Below, piece after piece: positions 5,926 through 7,341 of a stretch of 7,341 bases of DNA. Numbering within the stretch: position 1 is the stretch's first letter; every line of letters begins with the position of its first letter. This DNA comes from Sphingomonas bacterium (GTDB lineage Bacteria > Pseudomonadota > Alphaproteobacteria > Sphingomonadales > Sphingomonadaceae): positions 1 through 7,341 of the forward strand of contig NZ_CAHJWX010000078.1 of assembly GCF_903643065.1 (NCBI RefSeq). Reading direction: 5' to 3'. The notes under the pieces were generated by a model. That model was not told the origin of the DNA. It made no database searches and saw nothing but the letters and a program-made list of their open reading frames with translations. The translations under genes and the position numbers were made by a program.

Positions 5926-6051
5926 CCGGTCCTCGACGGTCGATGATGCGATGCCCTGCGGCCGGGTGGCGCCCCACGATGCCGACCTGATTATACGATG
6001 AGTTGGCGGCTGCGCGCCGAACGATGCCGCCGATGATCGCCGGGACTCGCT

Positions 6052-6081
6052 GCGATCGCTGCCGACGTGGCACGCGATCGC
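6052..6081 (+). other. Strong stem-loop between the toxin and the DUF932 gene
   Basis: GCGATCGC-TGCC (6052-6063) pairs with GGCA-C-GCGATCGC (6069-6081) around a 5-base loop, giving 12 base pairs with one bulged C. It lies 126 bases after the toxin stop and 91 bases before the DUF932 start. No T run follows, so it is not a standard intrinsic terminator. It may be a leader structure, a protein-binding site, or a weak or Rho-assisted end of the toxin-antitoxin transcript. Confidence 0.4.
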
Positions 6082-6128
6082 GGCGTTTGAGAGGGAGAGG
6101 GCTGCGGCTGTCGCCGTGACGGAGTGAG

Positions 6129-6167
6129 GGTCGAGAGAGAGGCTCCCGACCAGCCCGTCCGGAGACC
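6129..6167 (+). promoter_or_regulatory. Leader of DUF932 gene with possible Shine-Dalgarno-masking hairpin
   Basis: Upstream of the DUF932 start lies a purine-rich leader (GAGAGGGAGAGGG, then TCGAGAGAGAGG). Two helices that would interfere with each other can form: GGTCG (6129-6133) with CGACC (6147-6151), and GGCTCC (6141-6146) with GGAG-A-CC (6161-6167). The second covers the GGAG ribosome-binding site (6161-6164). The first helix encloses part of the second, so translation could be switched. The pairings are seen in the sequence; regulation is a guess. Confidence 0.35.
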
Positions 6168-6171
6168 TCCC

Positions 6172-7265
6172 ATGCTTCAGACCCTGCCTTCCCGCCGCGC
6201 CGATCCCGCCGGCGCGGCCTCGCCAGTGACCGGCGCCTATAAGGTCGATATCAGCCGCGGCGAGCGGATCGGCCGTGTCTCGTCCGAGTGGTTCAGCCGC
6301 CCCGATGACGAACGCTATTTGTCGCTGACGGAACTGCACGCGGCAGTCCGGGGCCGGGCCGAGCGCGCCACCGCCCGTACGGTCGAAACCAAGGCGCTTC
6401 GCGTCGAGGCCAGCCGGGATGATGCCGAACGGCTGGCGCTGATCGTTCCCGGCCAGGATCTGCCCGTCGCACCGACCCATTGGTCTTACGGCCAGCTATG
6501 CAGCCTCGTCGGCGCACCTGCCAGCTACATGCGGCAGCTACCGGCGTCGCTCGCCGGCATCAATCTTCAGCACGGATTGCTCTCGCACCGCGCCGAACTG
6601 GTGAAGACGCTGGAAGCCGACGATGGCCGGATCGAACTGCGCGCCGTCACTGGTCCGGATTATGGTCGAATCTGGGACTATGAGCTGGTCGAGGCCGTCA
6701 TGCGTATCGCTGGCGACGGGACAGGCGAAACGCGCTGGAAGGTTCCAGGCCTGCTCGACTGGTCGACCATGACGCACAACCCGTTCGTGGAGGTCACCAA
6801 GGACACCACGACTCTCTACGCCTCGGATCGCGACGTCTTTCTGTTCCTCGTCGATGATGCGCATCCGATCGAAGCCGGCCGGCTGCCGAACGGTGACCCC
6901 GACCTTTACTTCCGCGGCTTCTACTGCTGGAACAGCGAGGTCGGCTCAAAGACACTCGGCATGGCGAGCTTCTACCTTCGCGCCGTCTGCATGAACCGGA
7001 ACATCTGGGGCGCCGAGGGCTTCGAGGAGATCAGCATCCGGCACTCGAAGTTCGCCGGCCATCGCTTCGCGCATCAGGCGTCCCCCGCGCTGGAGCGGTT
7101 TGCGACATCGTCGCCGGCACCGTTCATGGCCGGCATCCGGTCCGCGCGCGAGGCGATCGTCGCACGCAAGGACGAGGACCGCGAGACCTTCCTGCGCAAG
7201 CGTGGTTTCTCGCGTCCCGAAACCGAGAGGATCATCGCGACGGTGCTGGAGGAGGAAGGCCGGCC
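6172..7265 (+). pseudogene. DUF932 family protein, C-terminus cut off by an insertion sequence
   Basis: The ATG at 6172 follows GGAG with a 7-base spacer. About 364 codons read MLQTLPSRRADPAG, GERIGRVSSEWFSRP, PTHWSYGQLCSLVGAPASYMRQLP, ELRAVTGPDYGRIWDYELV, TTTLYASDRDVFLFLVDD, YFRGFYCWNSEVG, and finally ETFLRKRGFSRPE and VLEEEGRP. I recognise this as the DUF932 (phage/plasmid-like) protein common on plasmids and integrative elements of sphingomonads; its biochemical function is not known. In relatives I recall, EEEGRP continues into a short conserved tail (ESxFDFVQGITALAR) that is absent here. At 7266 the sequence turns into an insertion-sequence end. The frame stays open through that end to the window edge, so a hybrid tail would be made. 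Only a short C-terminal part is lost, so residual function is possible. Confidence 0.85.
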
Positions 7266-7341
7266 TGTAAATAGGCGTCGAACCGGGACCCCCGATCGGC
7301 GTCTAAAAGGGACCCCTTTTACGGCGGTGGCAAGCGTCGAT
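7266..7341. mobile_element. Terminus of an IS21-like insertion sequence (runs off window)
   Basis: From TGTAAATAGG at 7266 the sequence no longer fits the interrupted gene. Two copies of a 20-base motif follow at a period of 24: GGCGTCGAACCGGGACCCCC (7274-7293) and GGCGTCTAAAAGGGACCCCT (7298-7317). Multiple terminal repeats containing GGGACCCC next to a TG dinucleotide are typical of IS21-family ends, where they bind IstA. No transposase sequence is visible in the 76 bases, so the family call rests on the end motif only. Confidence 0.6.

Noticed and set aside
5680..6480. Minus-strand open frame of 266 codons over the toxin and DUF932 start
   Set aside because: It is antisense to two recognised genes, and its reading has no family features.
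1..7341. CRISPR array, rRNA genes, anti-phage defence cassette
   Set aside because: No regularly spaced repeats with unique spacers, no rRNA sequence and no recognisable defence genes other than the toxin-antitoxin pair were seen on either strand.

Overview
This GC-rich window with strong G/C third-position bias looks like a sphingomonad (Alphaproteobacteria, Sphingomonadales). The S9 peptidase, the IS630-type element, the CTTCGACAAGCTCAGG-type short repeat and the DUF932 gene are all of kinds I associate with Sphingomonas and relatives. The taxon is an inference from recalled family resemblance; no search was run.

Region 1 (1-2410) reads as chromosomal. On the minus strand there is a complete secreted S9 prolyl-oligopeptidase-family peptidase (start 2107), followed 42 nt downstream by the first 63 codons of a metallo-beta-lactamase-fold hydrolase that leaves the window. 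The 303 bases upstream of the peptidase hold no intact gene. They show a minus-strand stretch with coding-like third positions, no start codon and a nearby in-frame stop, probably a decayed gene.

Region 2 (2411-3535) is an IS630-family insertion sequence flanked by TA. Its transposase reads through a seven-A slippery run (-1 shift) and is then broken by two small insertions with inverted-repeat character. One is a 57-bp in-frame bulged hairpin placed between the second and third catalytic residues. The other is a 23-bp frameshifting copy of a short repeat. Removing both and applying the -1 shift gives exactly 320 codons and restores the DD34E spacing, so this copy was once ordinary and is now inactive.

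Region 3 (3561 to the end) is the start of an integrated element. It begins with the 3' half of a tRNA-Thr(GGT) gene (3561-3606, the attachment core). Then come three TTGCTTCCA direct repeats that may be integrase arm sites, and a tyrosine recombinase of 501 codons. The recombinase carries an extra C-terminal helix-turn-helix domain of the excisionase/AlpA type, which suggests an integrase and its directionality factor in one chain. Next is a RelB/DinJ-YafQ type II toxin-antitoxin pair with its own promoter and a perfect 8-2-8 operator palindrome. After a structured leader comes a DUF932 gene of the plasmid/integrative-element type. That gene is cut at about 7265 by the terminus of a second insertion sequence, which looks IS21-like.

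Together, region 3 gives integration (tRNA-Thr target, integrase), possible excision control (fused HTH), post-segregational stabilisation (toxin-antitoxin) and the start of the cargo or maintenance module (DUF932). The geometry predicts an intact tRNA-Thr gene at the far right end of the element, outside this window.
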